Shown piece by piece: positions 12,761 through 24,160 of a stretch of 64,000 nt of DNA. A program made the position numbers and the translations under genes. Numbering within the stretch: position 1 is the first letter of the stretch; every line of letters begins with the position of its first letter. Source of the stretch: Siphonodentalium dalli (Eukaryota > Mollusca > Scaphopoda > Gadilida > Siphonodentaliidae); NCBI GenBank assembly GCA_032622095.1, contig CP136067.1, positions 192,720,052-192,784,051 of the forward strand, read 5' to 3'. The notes under the pieces were generated by a model that was not told the DNA's origin, did not search any database, and saw nothing but the letters and a program-made list of their open reading frames with translations.

Positions 12761-13930
12761 ACATGTAAGTACAAGTATGGTAAATCAATTGTATTTTGTT
12801 GGAATAAACTATAGGCACAGTGTTAAACACGTTGTCCAGTTTACATCGGATATGTGTTCGGCACAATTCTGTCACTCTCCGGTATATATGACTAAATTGA
12901 ATTTGTTACTTTGAAGTACAGAATACAGTATACAGTGACGTACAGTCTGTGTGGCTGTTTCAAATTCATAATACGTCGAAGAAAACATCACATTACAGAA
13001 GAAATTTTGATGAACAAATAACTCCACAAAACATGGACAACTGGGTTTATATTTCCCCGTACAACAACATACCATTGATTTACCATAACCGCGTATATAT
13101 ACATTCTCTAAACGTGAATTAAAGAAAAATGACGACTGATTTCACTCTCGTCAATTATGCGTATATCTTCATGACGTGTTGCGGACGCCCTCGGTCGGGA
13201 AAATATTGCCAGCCCTCTATATATATACCCCTTTGCCTATCTGAATATCTTTCCTTATTGAGTACTGAATAGTATAACACAATATATATATAGCTTGTAA
13301 TAACCTTATAAAAATTAAACCAAGGGTAAATAAATGTTTACACACACGATATCTTAGAGAAGACTTCTATTGTATCGGACGCAATACTTTGGTCGATTAC
13401 ACATTCATTCTAAGCAATAAAGTAAAGATGTTATATGTTGTGTGATCAGAGTCTGGAACATGCATGTATCGTCCCATCTTTCTATCGTATGTGTAAATCC
13501 GACTGCGATCAACAAGCGAGACGATGGTGTGCGCAGCGCGCTCTTTGTAACACTTTATTTCATAGACATTAGGAGAACACATATCCCGGACCAAAAGTGG
13601 TCATATAATCTGATATAATATCAGGTTGTTGTGTCGTAAGATTACGGATATTTTTAACAGTGTAGAGCTTCCGGTCAATCGATACCACTCCCAATGGATG
13701 TTTACTGTTCATATGTTGGTGTTGATGATGATGACGATGACGACGACAGCAAATTACCCATACAATTTCCGGGTGCAACTTCTCGGTCATTCTCTTTCTA
13801 TAAATTTAAACAGCAATGAATTCCGCATTTATACGTATAGGGTGTGATTTTATTTTCCGTCCCAGTATATTTTTCTTTCGAAATATTAATGCACCAATCC
13901 TCATTGGAGTCGTCCCTTTTTTCTGAGATC
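12761..13930. other. Non-coding DNA, nothing recognised
   Basis: No domain-bearing frame and no repeats visible, apart from a short run of GATGATGACGATGACG near 13725. Confidence 0.4.
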
Positions 13931-13934
13931 CCAT

Positions 13935-15085
13935 AATCCGAAGTTCCAATGCTCAGAAGGTCTATTACGAATTCCCAATAATACGAAGGTCTCGTATTAC
14001 GAAGGTTGAATACTCCGAAGGTCCGGTACTCCGATGGTCCAATACCCCGAAGGCCGCGAATACTCCGAATGGCCGATACTCCGAATGTCCAAATACTCAG
14101 AAGGTCATATATATTCAGGGCTTTCTATGGGTACACCTGTCTGTAAATTTAATTATTTTAAAGACTCAGCCATTTATGTATTCATGAAACTATAGCAACT
14201 ATTTCGTACATTTGCCTTGAAGCGACTCATATATACACGTCAGGTTTCATATTGAACCTGCATGGCAATGTATTGATATTGTCTCGTCGCGTTAATAATT
14301 AATTATTGCGTGGAATACTTGGACGCTGACAAGTTGGGCATTCGTCGAAAGCCTCATCATTTCTAAAAGGAAAAGGTTATATTTTTCATCGACGTCAAAG
14401 CATTCCTTGTACATTGTACGAATGAAGAGCGTTTGTCTCAAATATATGTGGGAAATCATGATCCCGGAATGTGACAAATCTTCAAATTAGCATTCAGTTC
14501 ACTTCTTTTCTTTCTTTCTGTTTTATATATGCCACTTTAGTATCTCATGCGCGTGGATTTAATACCTCGACACGAGACAAAGTATAATACTATTAACACA
14601 GCATCTCGATATAAGCAGTAAATTACACGAATCGACCTAGTTCCTGGAGCGTAACAGAGCAATAACATTTAACCTACATACAAACATGCCTGAAAGAAAA
14701 AGTTTGCGCTCGCCTAAGGCGCACTGCATGGGACGATGCGAAATTTCAGAACACCACACAGTCCACTCTTCTGCCAATGGACAATGTATACCCATCTCTA
14801 AAAGAACGATCATCAAAGATCTGCATGCACGTGACAAAACTCGCCGTTACCTCATAACACTTTCGAAGTATCGGATCTTCGGAGTAATCGGTGTCGGATA
14901 ATCCCTTCTGTATTAGGCCTTCGGAATATTTGGCTTTCGGAGTATTAAACCTTCGGACTATTGGACCATCGAGTATGAACACTTCGGACTATTGGACATT
15001 CGGAGTATTTAGCCTTCGGAATATCGTACCTTCGTAGTATCGAACCTTCGGAATATAGGACCTTCGCCGTATTTGGTATTTGGAA
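13935..15085. repeat. Element bounded by inverted arrays of a 17 bp motif
   Basis: The left flank (13935-14115) is an array of degenerate 16-18 bp units with consensus TACTCCGAAGGTCCAA. The right flank (about 14868-15085) is an array of the inverse motif (TTCGGAGTATT, CCTTCGGACTATTGGA). The 750 bp between them has no recognisable gene. The layout recalls Foldback-type transposons, whose long inverted repeats are built of short tandem repeats, but no transposase is present and I cannot place it in a known family. Confidence 0.6.
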
Positions 15086-15132
15086 TAAAGGTACGCAACA
15101 TCAACTGCAGGCTCTAGCATAACTATGTTGTT

Positions 15133-15412
15133 TGTACCCCTATACCCCTTGTCACTGAGTCGCGACCATATAGGATCCATCCAGCCCCGGTCTCGTCGTT
15201 TCAGAGATTCATCCAGGCCCGGTTCCGTGGTTTTAGTGTTACAGATCAAAGTTTTGAAATGGCATTTCGATATATGGATAGTCATGAATATTCAAAAGGT
15301 CCATATAAGGAAATGCTACTACAGCACTTTGACCTGCAGCACTAAAACTACGGAACCGGGCCTGGTGGATCCAATATGGCTGCGAGTTAGTGACAAGGGG
15401 TATATATATATA
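15133..15412. repeat. Inverted-repeat element K
   Basis: The left arm (CCCCTTGTCACTGAGTCGC, then ATAGGATCCA and CCAGGCCCGGTTCCGTGG) is matched in inverted order by the right arm at about 15318-15412 (GAACCGGGCCTGGTGGATCC, then GTGACAAGGGG). Arms are about 80-95 bp with indels. A fragment lies inside the satellite at about 11260-11330. Probably a MITE. Confidence 0.65.
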
Positions 15413-15414
15413 TA

Positions 15415-16080
15415 CTAGCAGGTGGACCCGACTTCGTCCGGGTTGTTTCCCCTCTGCTTTTCGGCGAATTGCGCGATTTGACCTTGAATTGTCCATTTTG
15501 AAGGTGAAGGTCGGGTGGGGTCACGATTTTACCCGTCCAAAACACTGCCCGGACAAAAGTACCCGTCGAAATCCATCCGGCTTTACCCGATTTGACCTCG
15601 AAGTGATAATTTTGAAGGTCAAGGTCAGGTCGGGGTCACGATTTGACCCGTCCAAAACACACAGTGGACAAAAGTAACCCTATGTATAAAATTTCGTCGA
15701 AATCCCATAAAAATTGACCTTGAATTGACCAGATTTCAAGGTCAAGGTCACGTCGCACGGGCAAACGAATAGACTCACGACACTCCCCATACGAAAGTAT
15801 CCCTAGACACTAATTTTCATCGAAATCCCATGATACTCTGGCGTTCGACCTTGAAATAACCCGATTTCAAGGTCAAGGTCATGTCGCACGGGTAAATTAA
15901 TAGGCCCATGCCAGTCCCCGGCCGAAAGTACCCCCCATACCAAGTTTCATCGACATTTAACATATTTCCCATTAAAATCGATTTATGTCGATAAAACTCT
16001 TATTTTTCAATATTTTAAGCTGAGGCTTGGTGTGTATGTGTGTAATACTTATATATTCTTAAAATGACAGAGTCCAAGAC
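15415..16080 (-). mobile_element. Helitron-like element, family H1, minus copy
   Basis: The minus-strand 3' end is at 15415 (CTAG at 15415-15418, preceded on that strand by the CCCGGACGAAGTCGGG hairpin and spacer). The body is the inverse of the family at 2410-4706, with the same GACCTTGAAATAACCCG and AAACACTGCCCGGACAAAAG blocks. The 5' end is not clear; similarity fades past about 15960. No protein coding. Confidence 0.55.
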
Positions 16081-16264
16081 GTAATTATGTTTTTGATAAA
16101 AGAAATTAAATTTTTTCGATGCTAAATTTCGAGCGATAACGTACGTTGCGTTGAATTGTAAACAAACGCTCTTTTATAGCGACGCGTCATAAACAAACGC
16201 ACATTAAATTTTTACTTGATTAACCACCGCAGTGCCGTTTTTTGTGACTGAGAATGGAGAACGG
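16081..16264. other. Spacer between Helitron-like blocks
   Basis: No repeat partner recognised; AT-rich. Confidence 0.3.
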
Positions 16265-16405
16265 GTGCTCTGAGCTTCTCCAAAACGCCGCGACGATGAT
16301 TCCCGTGGGATTTTACCTTTAGATAGGAAGTTTGGTCTCGATCGGTCAACCCGTTTTCGATTCTATAAATTACACATATACGGAAGTCTCAAAATATATA
16401 TGAGA
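16265..16405 (-). mobile_element. Partial Helitron-like 5' region, family H2
   Basis: Read on the minus strand, the sequence after the CTAG at 16406-16409 begins TCTCATATATATTTTGAGAC and continues with blocks similar to the 5' part of the units to its right (GACCGATCGAGACCAAACTT). It looks like a further, truncated head-to-tail unit. Confidence 0.45.
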
Positions 16406-16896
16406 CTAGCCGATGAGCCGGGCTATTCAAAAACCAAATTTCAAGTCGATAGCTCTACCCGTTTCCGAGATCTGGTCTGCGCATGCGCGAAGCTGGCGTC
16501 GCACGGGCTCGGCGACCCGATAAAATATGTATCCGGGGCAAGATACATTCACATACCAAATTTCAAGTCGATAGCTCCACCCGTTTCCGAGATCTGGTCT
16601 GCGCATGCGCGAAGCTGGCGTCGCACGGGCTCGGCGACCCGATAAAATTCGTATCCGGGGCAAGATACATTCACATAGCAAATTTCAAGTCGATAGCTCC
16701 ACCCGTTTCCGAGATCTCGTCTGCGCATGCGCGAAGCGTGTGCCACACGGGCTCGCCAATACGACGTTGGCGACCGCCTGGTCAAACTATATACACGTAC
16801 CAAGTTTCGTCCCGATCGGTCGAGAATCGTAGATTTGTATCAATGACATACAGACAAACATACAGACAGACAGAGGTCTTCAAAATATATATGAGA
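16406..16896 (-). mobile_element. Helitron-like element, family H2, unit a
   Basis: On the minus strand it starts TCTCATATATATTTTGAAG at 16896 and ends with CTAG at 16406. It contains three direct ~122 bp subrepeats built on CCAAATTTCAAGTCGATAGC and TCTGCGCATGCGCGAAG (starts near 16434, 16556 and 16678). In this unit the 3' hairpin has lost the CGACGTTGTC part that the neighbouring units keep. An (ACAG)n microsatellite lies near the 5' end. No coding. Confidence 0.6.
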
Positions 16897-17332
16897 CTAG
16901 CCGATGAGCCCGACGTTGTCCGGGCTATTCAAAAACCAAATTTCAAGTCGATAGCTCTACCCAGCCCGACGTTGTCCGGGCTATTCAAAAACCAAATTTC
17001 AAGTCGATAGCTCTACCCGTTTCCGATATCTGGTCTGCGCATGCGCGAAGCTGGCGTCGCACGGGCTCGGCGACCCGATAAAATTCGTATCCGGGGCAAG
17101 ATACATTCACATACCAAATTTCAAGTCGATAGCTCCACCCGTTTCCTAGATCTCGTCTGCGCATGCGCGAAGCGGGCGCCGCACGGGCTCGCCAATACGA
17201 CAACAACGACCGCCTGGTCAAACTACACACACGTACCAAGTTTCGTCCCGATCGGTCGAGAATCGTAGATTTGTATAAATGACATACAGACAGACAGACA
17301 GACAAACAGAGGTCTTCAAAATATATAAGAGA
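16897..17332 (-). mobile_element. Helitron-like element, family H2, unit b
   Basis: The 3' end on the minus strand is GCCCGGACAACGTCGGGC (stem-loop), spacer TCATCGG and CTAG at 16897-16900. The 5' end begins TCT at 17332 and is followed by AT-rich DNA and an (ACAG)n tract. It holds a partial duplication of the 3' end region (16914-16985) and two ~122 bp subrepeats. Head-to-tail with its neighbours, no spacer. Confidence 0.65.
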
Positions 17333-17581
17333 CTAGCCGATGAGCCCGACGTTGTCAGGGCTATTCAAAAACCAAATTTCAAGTCGATAGCTCCACCCGT
17401 TTCCGAGATCTCGTCTGCGCATGCGCGAAGCGGGCGCCGCACGGGCTCGCCAATACGACCGCCTGGTCAAACTACACACACGTACCAAGTTTCGTCCCGA
17501 TCGGTCGAGAATCGTAGATTTGTATAAATGACAGACAGACAGACAGACAGACAAACAGAGGTCTTCAAAATATATATGAGA
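17333..17581 (-). mobile_element. Helitron-like element, family H2, unit c
   Basis: The last unit on the 5' side. CTAG at 17333-17336 with hairpin GCCCTGACAACGTCGGGC, and 5' TCTCATATATATTTTGAAGA beginning at 17581. The base before the 5' TC (minus strand) is A, consistent with insertion between A and T. Only one ~122 bp subrepeat, so it is the shortest unit of the array. Confidence 0.65.
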
Positions 17582-18617
17582 TAGGGCGATGGAGACTTTA
17601 TGGACAATTGCGTCATTGTTTCGCGGGATATGCCTTCAGGGGATTCAACCATCGACTGGCAACTGCTGTTACGACAATTCGTAGATTGAGTAGTAAAATG
17701 ATGGGAAGTGACAGTTAGGACATGGGAGTCGGTTGTTATAGGTACGACCGAATTTAGTACACGCGTGAGATGGCATGCATGTGACAGTCATCGGGCTCAG
17801 TAAATGCTGACTGTTCGACATTGGTATATATTGTCGAGCAAAGTCACCTTGATGCACCTTATTATATGCTGAGAAAACACGAGATGTCCCACTAAAGATT
17901 GAATAATTGTGCTAGTTTTGTAGCTTATTCATGATCCGGTTATTGCATATGGAATTTCTGGTGCAACATATGAAATTTTGTAATTTTCCCTGAGTCGTTT
18001 AAGCCTCAAATCTAAAGTATAGCAATTGAATAAACCGTGTCCTTGTTTCGTGCCATTCTTTGTTCGAGATATTCGATTCGTCACTTACGGGACTGGTTTT
18101 TTGGGGGGGGGGGGTGAAAGAAATTGATATAAATTAACATGTTGTCCAGATAAAATGGGGTTGCATTGTAATGACAAACTGGTCATCGTGATAATAAAAT
18201 GTAAGGTCCTGGTGGCCATGTATATAACCTTCTACGATACCGATTGACGTATGTGTATAATTTCACATAATGCGCACGAGTGTAGACTATAAACGATATC
18301 TGATCCTACGGAGGATAACATAGGTTTTGATATGCGATCTTTGTCTGTTTTTAGTGATTTTATATGAAGGGTAATAACTCTATAAAGAATGTACCTTTAC
18401 TAAATAACGGCGATTTGTATGAGAAATTACAACACCACAATAGATCAACTCTGGTGAAATATATGTCAAATTCTTCTATATATATAGGGTGGGTGTGCTT
18501 GGTGAGGTTTGGGTGCGCTCTTTAAAACACTTCTTCAAATATTTCCGTTATTTCGTCAAAAACACTTCTTCAAATACCTCCGTTATTTAGTTAATAAATA
18601 TATTTTCTTATTTTAGA
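17582..18617. other. Non-coding DNA, nothing recognised
   Basis: A G tract near 18103-18113 and a duplicated ACACTTCTTCAAATA at about 18527 and 18561. No gene or element recognised. Confidence 0.4.
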
Positions 18618-18694
18618 ATCACATATCAAAATGAGAGGATATGGTGATCCCCTTTTCATGGGATCACCATATCCTCTCAATTTTGATATATGAT
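18618..18694. repeat. Near-perfect 34 bp-arm hairpin
   Basis: ATCACATATCAAAATGAGAG...GGATATGGTGATCCC is followed, after 8 bases, by its inverse GGGATCACCATATCC...ATATATGAT, with one or two mismatches. No second copy is seen in the window. Confidence 0.85.
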
Positions 18695-18984
18695 CCTGCC
18701 TTCATTGAGCTACGAGTGACTCCTGAGACGAGGATCACATATTATATGATACCCTATCCTACGAGGATCACATATTGTTTTATATCTACACCCGTTCGCA
18801 TGGCCTGATAATTTGGTAGGATAAATGATCACTATATAAATAGTGGCATGAGTCGTTCCTGTTTGTGTGATCACGTTCGTGTTACTTACGCAGCGCAATC
18901 TAAATCGCCAGCATTCGGAGAATTATCCTTTGGCGACCTTAATTGTTTTATCAAAATCATCAAGTGCTTACTATTAACAATAAT

Positions 18985-19214
18985 AACCACTTGATTTTAG
19001 AGTTATCCATATTACTCCCGCAATTTGTCCGTTTTGATCACGTGTTCTGCCAACTTGTGGGCCAAATATCCGAAAATTAATAGATTTCAAAAATCGATAT
19101 CTAATCACTCTGAGCTTTGATGGGTGGGTTCCTCGACTCGAATCAAATATTTTTTACCCCCAAAGCCAAAGAAATAGTAATATAGGACCCTCTGATCGGA
19201 TTGAGTACCTTTAA
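18985..19214 (+). mobile_element. MITE family D, partial copy D3
   Basis: Only the right half is present: ACTTGATTTTAGAGTTATCC near 18993, CGATATCTAATCACTCTGAG, TCCTCGACTCGAATCAAAT and the terminal CGGATTGAGTACCTTTAA ending at 19214. The left terminal inverted repeat is missing. Confidence 0.7.
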
Positions 19215-19219
19215 CGGAT

Positions 19220-19470
19220 GGATAATAATAAATCTTCATTGACGAGTATTACCTTAGGACATGTTCAGATAATTAGTTCAACTGTTTTTTTAACTTAATT
19301 TAGTAATACACGAATATTTCCCACCAATGATTAATATATCTTCTGAACTTGTACTATACTGTTGTCTGCTTATGTTTCCTGAACATACCTCCAGAAGAGA
19401 ATATATAATAGATAATTCCAATGTATACATTTACAAATCAATGGGAGAATCATTTAGTAAAGAGTTACTG
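19220..19470 (+). mobile_element. MITE family N, partial copy
   Basis: Shares GACGAGTA...ACATGTTCAGATAAT and the TGTCTGCTTATGTTTCCTGA block with 21576-21791 and 28847-29018. It runs directly into the left end of element A1 at 19471, so A1 may have inserted into or beside it. Confidence 0.5.
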
Positions 19471-19869
19471 TTAACCCTTTACCCAACAAAACGGCCAAAA
19501 CCGGCCAAATAAAGCTTCAACAGCCTAAATTATCTTGGGTCTGTCTCAATAGAACCATACAAATATGGATATCATTGGAACCGGCTCCTTGGCCACATTG
19601 TGATAGTTACAGTTATGCCCTGTGTCAATGCATTCTCTTATATATGCGAGTCGACCATAGGTCGCCTCGCATATATAAGAGAATGCATTGGCCTAAAAAA
19701 AAACAAATTTAACACTTTTTACCATTTTTTCTTACATTCTTTAACAATTTTATAATTTTTAATGTGTTAAGCCAATGCATTCTCTTATATATGCGAGGCG
19801 ACCTATGGTCGACTCGCATATATAAGAGAATGCATTGGCACAGGGCCCTTCTGTTGGGTAAAGGGTTAA
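19471..19869 (+). mobile_element. MITE family A, copy A1, two long hairpins
   Basis: Ends are TTAACCCTTTACCCAACA and its inverse ending at 19869. Inside are two near-perfect palindromes of about 69 bp (19624-19692 and 19771-19839), each with arms GCCAATGCATTCTCTTATAT...GCGAG and a short GTCGACC-type centre. TTAA at both ends followed by CCCTTT fits piggyBac-type termini (TTAA target, CCC start), but TTAA is palindromic and could also be part of the inverted repeat. No transposase. Copies at 20554-21048 and 27906-28288 (inverted). Confidence 0.8.
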
Positions 19870-19940
19870 TCTAATAGTGTAAGTCGTTCGCATCGGCTTA
19901 TATGTCTATCAGTTCAGTCGATTCGTCGATACGTTATACA

Positions 19941-20084
19941 CAGTAATGCCCTAAATAATCGACTCCTTAACCACAGCAGAATTATGGGTAATTTTTCAGG
20001 ATTTAGTCGGAAATATGGCTTGTTGCCATTCATCAGAAAGCTCTCAGTGGTTAAGGAGTCGATTATTTAGGGCATTAGTTACTG
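19941..20084. mobile_element. MITE family C, deleted copy C1
   Basis: Begins CAGTAATGCCCTAAATAATC and ends with the inverse, followed by TA. The centre keeps one full arm (TTATGGGTAATTTTTCAGG, GGCTTGTTGCCATTC) but the second arm is largely deleted, so the long hairpin of the other copies is lost. A Tc1/mariner-type origin is possible (CAGT start, TA flank on the right). Confidence 0.7.
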
Positions 20085-20429
20085 TATGCCGATCCGTGCA
20101 GGAAAAACTTCTACACAGACTATTGCGTCGGAAATTCTTATTGAAGTGTCAGGAAGTGTCAGCAAATATCACACCAAAAAGAAAACCGGATCGCGGTGTC
20201 TTCGCGTCGTGTATTGTCATGTTACAAAGCGTTCCTTCTTATTATTTCCGGATATATGCATGGTAAAATAAGGATTGTTTGTCGGTATGTTTGCAGTTCT
20301 TTGCGGAAATTAGAAAACCGCTAACGAATTTCTAACAATTCAACAGAAAAGTGTATATAAAGTACGTAAACTATATAAATGTATTCGTTTTAGGGTATCT
20401 ATAGTAAATAATTAGAGAATATTACTTGG
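20085..20429. other. Non-coding spacer
   Basis: Nothing recognised; AT-rich. Confidence 0.35.
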
Positions 20430-20553
20430 TTGGGTTGATATTAGGCCCGATATCAACCCGAGGTATAACCTCACATCAGCCTGAAACCGAAGGTCGAAGG
20501 CTGATATGACGTTACCGAGAGCTGATGTTAGGCCTATAATATCAAACCAACCG
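20430..20553. repeat. Imperfect hairpin J
   Basis: GGTTGGGTTGATATTAGGCC near 20432 pairs with the inverse of GGCCTATAATATCAAACCAA at the right end, and an inner pair CATCAGCCT / AGGCTGATATG closes the stem. It directly abuts MITE A2 on its right. Possibly a small MITE. Confidence 0.6.
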
Positions 20554-21048
20554 TTAACCCTTTACCCAACAAACCGGCCAAAACCGGCCAAATAAAGCTT
20601 CAACAGCCTAAAATATCTTCGGTCTGTCTCAATAGAACCATACAAATATGGATATCATTGGAACCGGCTCCTTGACCACATTGTGATAGTTACAGTTATG
20701 CCCTGTGCCAATGCATTCTCTTATATATGCGAGTCGATCATAGGTCGCCTCGCATATATAAGAGAATGCATTGGCCGAAAAAAATCTTTTTTTAACACTT
20801 TTTACAATTTTTTCTTACATTCTTTAACAATTTTATCATTTTTAATGTGTTAAGAGTGTCGTCTGCTCATGTTTGTCTGGGGCACTGTATGGGTGAAATT
20901 ATAAAATTGTTAAAGAATACAAGAAAAAAATTGTAAAACATTGTTAGGCCAATGCATTCTCTTATATATGCGAGGCGACCTATGGTCGACTCGCATATAT
21001 ATAAGAGAATGCATTGGCACAGGGCCGTTCTGTTGGGTAAAGGGTTAA
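20554..21048 (+). mobile_element. MITE family A, copy A2, longer variant
   Basis: Same ends as A1 (TTAACCCTTTACCCAACA and inverse) and the same two ~70 bp palindromes (20707-20775, 20948-21018). The stretch between the palindromes is longer than in A1: it adds GTCGTCTGCTCATGTTTG, related to family N, and an inverse copy of the TTTACAATTTT/ATTCTTTAACAATTT block, forming a third, weaker stem. Confidence 0.8.
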
Positions 21049-21297
21049 TTAGGTCGTTATATTAGTAGTACATTGTAACTGAAAACTCTTTCATATGAGT
21101 GACGTCATAAAAATCGATATCTACACGTTATTTAGCTGTGAAGTAGATTTAGGACATGTCGCAAAACTATATTACTGGGGTCGGTGATGTCGTAAAATGA
21201 TATTACTGGGATTGGTGATGTCGATAAATGATACTACGGTCTAAGGCAAATTGAAGCGATATTCACATAGTTCGATAACAGACCGTTCTGGACAATA

Positions 21298-21510
21298 ATG
21301 TCCTATCTAATTAATAATGATTAGTATGTCATATCTAATTAATAATGACTAGTATGTCCTATATAATTAATAGTGTCCTATCTAATTAATAATGATTAGT
21401 ATGTCATATCTAATTAATAATGATTAGTATGTCCTATCTAATTAATAATGACTAGTATGTCCTATCTAATTAATAGTGTCCTATCTAATTAGTAATGATT
21501 AGTATTTAGG
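21298..21510. repeat. Tandem repeat, TCTAATTAATAATGATTAG
   Basis: Seven or eight head-to-tail units of 18 to about 32 bp built from TGTCCTATC, TAATTAATAATGA and TTAGTA. Variants differ by one base (GACTAG/GATTAG, TCATATC/TCCTATC). Confidence 0.8.
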
Positions 21511-21575
21511 GTATTTATCGACCACTTTTGGTACCCGATCAAAAAGCGAGCAATGGCTAGATTTAGCTTGATATT

Positions 21576-21791
21576 TTAACCATTTGTTTACTAAATACTC
21601 ATGGACGAGTAGTTCCCTCAGTAAATGTTCAGATAATAAGGTCGTGTGTTGAACTTATTATCTGATCATTTACTGCCAATGAATAGGAGTCCTTCTGCGC
21701 GTTATATGGTCTGTCGTCTGCTTATATTTCCTGAACAGCCCTCCAGTTGAATATTATACCATTCCAATTTATAAAAACAAAAGAAGGTTAA
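21576..21791 (+). mobile_element. MITE family N, copy N1
   Basis: Ends are TTAACCATTTGTTTAC and ...AAGAAGGTTAA, matching the TTAACCNTTT pattern of families A and B. It shares CTCATGGACGAGTAG and CTGTCGTCTGCTTATATTTC with 28847-29018 and 19220-19470. No coding. Confidence 0.6.
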
Positions 21792-22752
21792 CAGGCTGCT
21801 TTAACCCATCAATATTGCTCTACCGCAAATTATTCTTGACATATATCATTTATTATAGATCATTGGAAAAACTAACGATATAAATTATAAAACGCGACAA
21901 TATATTATGATGTCTGTCTCATTGTCGGTTCTGTTACATGAACACTCATCAGCCAATTCGACAAACGCGAGTTAACAAGCTGGGACAACAGTGATTTTAT
22001 ATATATATTTATATTTTATATATAGATATATTATTTATAAAGTTCCCTATATGTACTCACCGCTATCCAGGAAAGTATATGTAACTTTGATATTCCCAAA
22101 AGACGCATGTTTGTCCAAGAAGATTGAAAATGAAACCACAACTGCAACAATAATGCTATATTCGTGGGATATTTTGAAGCAGGTTTTCCGGCTCTTGGCG
22201 GTATTCTCTTGATGCAGAGGTGGGTGATAACTACAGAACCCAAGCAATTGTGTTCAATGTTACTGTCTTTTGACGTTTAAAATCCACCGAATCCCCGAAT
22301 CTGAGTATGACTTTCTATGCTGAGAAATTGATCATGTGACCCTTACATGCGCAATAACCGGCAGGCGGCTTTTTGCGAAGATAAACTTTTGAGTTTCAGT
22401 ACGCTCAACTTCCGATTCGAATCCCGACTACATCCGACAGCAGGAAACACACCGAATGCAACTGCCTGGGCGCGCGTTTACCGGTTAAACCGCTCGTCGC
22501 AAGACAGCTAAATCGGAACGGCAGTGATGCTGGGGGAGCTTGGACACAGATCCGCAGCAGTGTCAGAAAGCTCTCTCGGATCTTGACAGGCGTGGATGTA
22601 ACTTGTCCTCGCAAGAGAGTCGGCTACCGATTTGAGCCCCTGTGGTGCACACCTTTGGAAGTCACTAAATTGTCAGTAGTTAGCTCGCTGGTATCCCTAG
22701 CCCCCACTGCGCAGACACGTACCTTTTGAAGTTACTAAATGTCCCGAACTAC
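21792..22752. other. Non-coding DNA, nothing recognised
   Basis: Short open frames around 22000-22250 lack recognisable domains. TATA-rich stretch at about 21998-22030. Confidence 0.4.
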
Positions 22753-24160
22753 GGGTCTATTCTCATTGCACACGCGCGTGCGATTAATCGCAGCGTTTTT
22801 TAAGGTGCGTGTTAACATAACACAGAGCGATTCGTGATCAATTACCTTCCTCAAACAACCACGTCCTATTCGTGACCAATCATCTTATGCAATCAACCTC
22901 GTCATCGAGATAGCCGTTACAGAGAATGGCATGGTTCACTCGGTCACATATACTATCCGGGTACAGTCATTCTCATAACTGATGGGCGATAAAATAATAA
23001 ATGAAGTACGGAAAGGAAATGGCTTGGAAAGAAGTTTCCAACGTATCGCTAGCATCAGTGGTGATTTTTGTAGAATTCAGTCGAATTATATTACCTGTCA
23101 GTCTCGCGCAACACTGTACCCAAGATTGTGAATATATAGATTGATAGTAATGTGCCGTTTAGCATGTGCGATCACTGATGATAAGCCGCCAATGGCGATC
23201 AAATTGAAATCAATCGCTCATGCATGCGAACAGCGTCCTGGCGACAGAATTCGACCTGAAACGTTGCGTGTGTGACTCTTAAGGTCGAATTCTGAGTCCC
23301 ATCACTTATTCTATTTGAATGGTGGTTCGTCAATTATAGTACCGCGTTGTCGCTGTTGCCAGCGGCTATACAAATGAGCACTCGATGATGGGGGAGGGGG
23401 TCTGAAAAAAACGTTCATACACAGGGTTGAACATAAAAATCCCTCCCAACCATGGGTCTACCATCCTCCCTACATGCAAATCTATTTGTTTTTCTCCCAA
23501 CAAATTGGGGTCTCATCCCCTCGTTCCCCATAATTTTTACTGGATATCATATGTTTGAGTACAAATGTTTTAAATGAGCTTTATTCAGAAAGACGATTTT
23601 TGTCAGACCTATAGCTAACTATAAGGTAAAATGTTGAAAGATCTAATTCAACCACTTGAATCGTACACTTTTGATAATCTTGAGTGTTAATAACAAATAT
23701 ATACATAAAACTCCTGTAATCTGGGTTGTGATCGTACTATATAGTGTTATATACGTTTCAAGCTGGAATAAAATATGCATATTTATGCCCAACTACATGG
23801 AATTGAACCCTCTATTTCTAATTATAATTAGCTAGATATAATTGTGTCCTCAAAACTTATGTCATTTTGATGGCATGGCTCGTTATACTCAACTTATACC
23901 TGAGTAAATCTAACTGAGGAAAATTAAAGTTAATGTGTCAACATATATAGGCCTGTATGTCGTCACCCCAACCGAAAGTACTTTATCATCCTCCAAACTA
24001 CCGTAGACCTGTGTATGAATGTGTTCGTCAGACCCCCACCCCTATTGGGGGAACTCTTAGCAGTGGGAGGAAGGAATGCCATCGAACACAGATATGGAGC
24101 CGCTCGACCTTAAAAAACGCTGCGATTAATCGCACGCGCGTGTGCAATGAGAATAGACCC
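22753..24160. mobile_element. 1.4 kb DNA transposon with 54 bp perfect TIRs
   Basis: The left end 22753-22806 starts GGGTCTATTCTCATTGCAC and runs to TTTTTTAAGGT. The right end 24107-24160 is its perfect inverse. The repeats contain two smaller palindromes (CACGCGCGTG, GCGATTAATCGC). The flanks show a candidate 3 bp target duplication, TAC at 22750-22752 and at 24161-24163. The 1.3 kb interior has no transposase frame, so it is non-autonomous. A 3 bp duplication and G-rich ends fit PIF/Harbinger or CACTA better than hAT or mariner, but this is inference. A minor hairpin (AGAATTCGACCT and inverse) lies at about 23247-23294. Confidence 0.8.

Noticed and set aside
16400-17527. Several overlapping Arg/Ala-rich frames on both strands
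   Set aside because: They repeat with the 122 bp subunits of the Helitron-like array and are not conserved as a protein.
22405-22720. tRNA-derived SINE head
   Set aside because: I could not find convincing A and B box promoter motifs with correct spacing, nor a second copy.
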